Shown in pieces: positions 6,040-7,708 of a stretch of DNA of 7,708 nucleotides (position 1 is the stretch's first letter; each line of letters opens with the position of its first letter). Position numbers and translations under genes: made by a program. The DNA is from Pseudomonadota bacterium (GTDB lineage Bacteria; Pseudomonadota; Alphaproteobacteria; Rhizobiales; Hyphomicrobiaceae). The stretch lies in NCBI GenBank assembly GCA_021812845.1, contig JAKAML010000053.1, forward strand, positions 1 through 7,708. The letters run 5' to 3'. The notes beneath the pieces were generated by a model, which was not told where the DNA came from, did no database searches, and saw only the letters and a list, made by a program, of their open reading frames with translations.

Positions 6040-7443
6040 TCAGCGCTCGGCGGTGGCTTCGGCCGTGGGCGCGCCGCCGCTGAGCGCGATGCCGGCGTCG
6101 GGCTGCAGGCGCAGCATCCGCGGCGTCGCCAGCGTCGAGATCGCCGCGATCAGGAGCAGCGTCGCCGAGAAATCCTGTGGCGCCGGCGTCGACCGCCCGC
6201 CGAGTGTGGCGAAGCCCTCGAGCGCGACGGCGGCGATGGCGACCCCGAAGCCGAGTGAGACCTGCTGGGCGACGCTGGCGAGGCTGGTGGCGGCGCTCGA
6301 GCGGTCGGGCGGCACGTCGGCGTAGGCGATGGTGTTGAGGCTCGAGAACTGCAGCGACCGCACGAGGCCCCCGGCGAGCAGGACGACGGAGATCAGGATG
6401 TGCGGCGTCGAAGGCGTGAACAGCGCCGTCAGCGCCAGGGCTGCCGACGCCAGGAGCCCGTTCCAGATCAAGACCCGCCGGAAGCCGATCCGGCGCAGGA
6501 TGCGCGGCGCGAGCGTCTTCATGGCGAGCGCGCCGAACGCGCCGGTGAAGGTGATGAGGCCCGAGGTCATCGCGTCGAGCCCGAAGCCGACCTGGAGCAT
6601 GAGCGGGATCAGGAATGCGCTGGCGCCGATGCCCATCCGGAACAGCATCCCGCCCGCCACGCCGGCGTCGAAGGTGGCGAGCCTGAACAGCCCGAGGTCG
6701 AGCAGCGGACGCTCGGTGCGGCGCGCGTGCGCGACGTAGCGCCATCCCGCGACGACTCCGATCGAGAAGACGAGCAGTGCGAGCGATGGCGCCGCGACGT
6801 GGCGCCCGACGAGTGCGGCGCCGAGCACGAGGCCGGGCAGGGCGATGGAGCTCAAGGCGAGGCCCTTGAGATCGAGCGGTGCGGGCTCCGGCCTGTCGTC
6901 GGTGAAGTGGAGCGTGGCGAGCACGATGCCGAGGGCGGCCACCGGGATATTGACGAGAAAGATCCAGCGCCAGTCGGCGTAGGTCGCGAGGAAGCCGGCG
7001 AGGGGCGGTCCGGCCAGCGGGCCGAGCAGCGACGGGATGGTGAGATAGCTCATGGCCTGCACGAGCTCGCCCTTGGGCACCGCGCGCAGGATCACGAGGC
7101 GGCCGACCGGGACCATCAGCGCGCCGCCGACCCCCTGCAGGAAGCGCCAGCCGACGAAGCCCTCTAGCGAGCCCGCCGACGCGCAGCCGACCGAGGCGAG
7201 AATGAAGATGGCGAGCGCGGCCCGGAACGTGGTCCGCGCGCCGAGCCGGTCGGCCAACCAGCCGCTGACCGGGATGAAGATCGCGAGGCTGACGAGATAG
7301 GAGGTGATGGCGAGCTTGAGGGCGATCGGATCGACGCCGAGATCGCGCGCGATGGCCGGCAGCGCGGTCGCGATGAGGCTCGAGTCCATGGTCTCCATGA
7401 ACAGCGCCGTGGCGACGACCAGCGGCACGATGGGGATCTTCAT
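6040..7443 (-). CDS. MFS multidrug-type exporter, DHA2 family (MdtD-like)
   Basis: This 467-residue integral membrane protein probably extrudes small molecules in exchange for protons. Hydrophobic segments are compatible with 14 helices, the DHA2 number. Visible family motifs are the motif D1 region METMDSSLIATALP (16-29), motif A GWLADRLGAR (61-70) after helix 2, motif B-like RFLQGVGGALMVPVGRL (100-116), and a motif C-like stretch LLGPLAGPPLAGFL (139-152). The wording around GGALMVPVGRL and FSSLNT closely resembles E. coli MdtD as I recall it. Length is normal, with a short hydrophilic tail. ATG 7443 aligns with the start of helix 1. A GAGGG sits somewhat far upstream (about 11 bases), so initiation may be modest. 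No adjacent regulator or membrane-fusion partner is visible, so the substrate cannot be assigned. A link to the secretion genes is not supported. Confidence 0.93.
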   Translation of the reverse strand: MKIPIVPLVVATALFMETMDSSLIATALPAIARDLGVDPIALKLAITSYLVSLAIFIPVSGWLADRLGARTTFRAALAIFILASVGCASAGSLEGFVGWRFLQGVGGALMVPVGRLVILRAVPKGELVQAMSYLTIPSLLGPLAGPPLAGFLATYADWRWIFLVNIPVAALGIVLATLHFTDDRPEPAPLDLKGLALSSIALPGLVLGAALVGRHVAAPSLALLVFSIGVVAGWRYVAHARRTERPLLDLGLFRLATFDAGVAGGMLFRMGIGASAFLIPLMLQVGFGLDAMTSGLITFTGAFGALAMKTLAPRILRRIGFRRVLIWNGLLASAALALTALFTPSTPHILISVVLLAGGLVRSLQFSSLNTIAYADVPPDRSSAATSLASVAQQVSLGFGVAIAAVALEGFATLGGRSTPAPQDFSATLLLIAAISTLATPRMLRLQPDAGIALSGGAPTAEATAER

Positions 7444-7491
7444 TCCGTGGCGAGCCCTCGATCAGCCAGCAGCCGATCACATGGCCGGCGG

Positions 7492-7526
7492 CGGCACGTC
7501 CCGGTGCCGGTCTTACAACAACCGGC
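7492..7526 (-). other. Two overlapping, mutually exclusive hairpins before the MFS gene
   Basis: On the minus strand the first stem is GCCGGT/ACCGGC (7506-7526, 9-nt loop) and the second is CGGCAC/GTGCCG (7492-7509, 6-nt loop). They share bases 7506-7509, so only one can form at a time. No T-run follows. They could represent a weak terminator after the hydrolase gene or an attenuator-like leader of the exporter. In GC-rich DNA this may be chance. Confidence 0.25.
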
Positions 7527-7550
7527 GGCGCGGCGCCACGGCGGCGGCCG

Positions 7551-7708
7551 TCAGGCGGTGCGCTCGAAGTGGCGGCGTACCAGGGGATAGACGGCTTTCA
7601 CGGCGTTCTTGCCGAAGATGCAGTCGATGTGGCCGTGATTGGCGATGACGTGGCGCTCGTAGAGCTCCTTGCCGTTGGCCCCGACCAGGCGCGCGAGCGT
7701 GCGCTCGG
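7551..7708 (-). CDS. C-terminal fragment of an alpha/beta-hydrolase-fold protein (partial at right edge)
   Basis: Fifty-one codons plus the TGA stop are present; the rest lies beyond the edge. The stretch HGHIDCIFGKNAVKAVYPLV (24-43 of the fragment) matches, from memory, the C-terminal end of alpha/beta-fold hydrolases. Some of these are fused to or encoded beside GMC/cholesterol-oxidase-like proteins, where the G-H-x-D-C-I-F-G-K-N motif carries the catalytic histidine. The fold and catalytic His are inferred from this single motif, and the substrate is unknown. It ends 107 bp before the MFS start on the same strand, so co-transcription is possible. Confidence 0.6.
   Translation of the reverse strand, partial: ERTLARLVGANGKELYERHVIANHGHIDCIFGKNAVKAVYPLVRRHFERTA

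Noticed and set aside
5825..7480. A 551-codon minus-strand frame overlapping the MFS gene
   Set aside because: It is an Arg/Pro/Ala-rich out-of-frame reading; the MFS frame has the helices and family motifs.

Overview
The window is GC-rich (roughly two thirds G+C or more) and every gene I can support lies on the minus strand. Composition, codon use and the protein families suggest an alphaproteobacterium, perhaps of the Hyphomicrobiales/Rhizobiales. That placement is inference, because no rRNA or marker gene is present. In transcription order (right to left) the genes are: the C-terminal end of an alpha/beta-hydrolase-type protein (7551-7708, cut by the right edge), a complete DHA2-type MFS exporter (6040-7443), a 397-bp non-coding stretch (5645-6039 plus its flanks), a very large RTX protein (1280-5614, possible start at 5644), and the N-terminal two thirds of a type I secretion ABC transporter of the PrtD class (1-1129, cut by the left edge).

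The RTX gene and the ABC transporter gene form the core of the window. They are co-directional, with 150 bp between them, and fit the usual pattern of a type I secretion system (T1SS) substrate followed by its inner-membrane exporter. A membrane-fusion (HlyD/PrtE-type) gene would be expected just beyond the left edge. The RTX protein has no Sec signal peptide. It contains three separate blocks of glycine/aspartate nonapeptides (4, 9 and 3 units), two copies of a small beta domain that each follow an RTX block, and about a dozen short beta-strand/Trp repeats resembling propeller blades. It ends in an extremely acidic C-terminal tail. That tail holds the only four cysteines of the protein, each in a C-x-x-F motif and spaced 34-40 residues apart. 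This is the most unusual feature of the window.

The non-coding stretch before the RTX gene is less GC-rich than its surroundings. It has an AT-rich island with promoter-like hexamers, a perfect 17-bp palindrome, and several other inverted and direct repeats, so the RTX/T1SS unit probably has its own regulated promoter and a long leader. The MFS exporter and the hydrolase fragment have no obvious functional link to the secretion unit. I found no tRNA, rRNA, CRISPR array, insertion sequence or phage gene.
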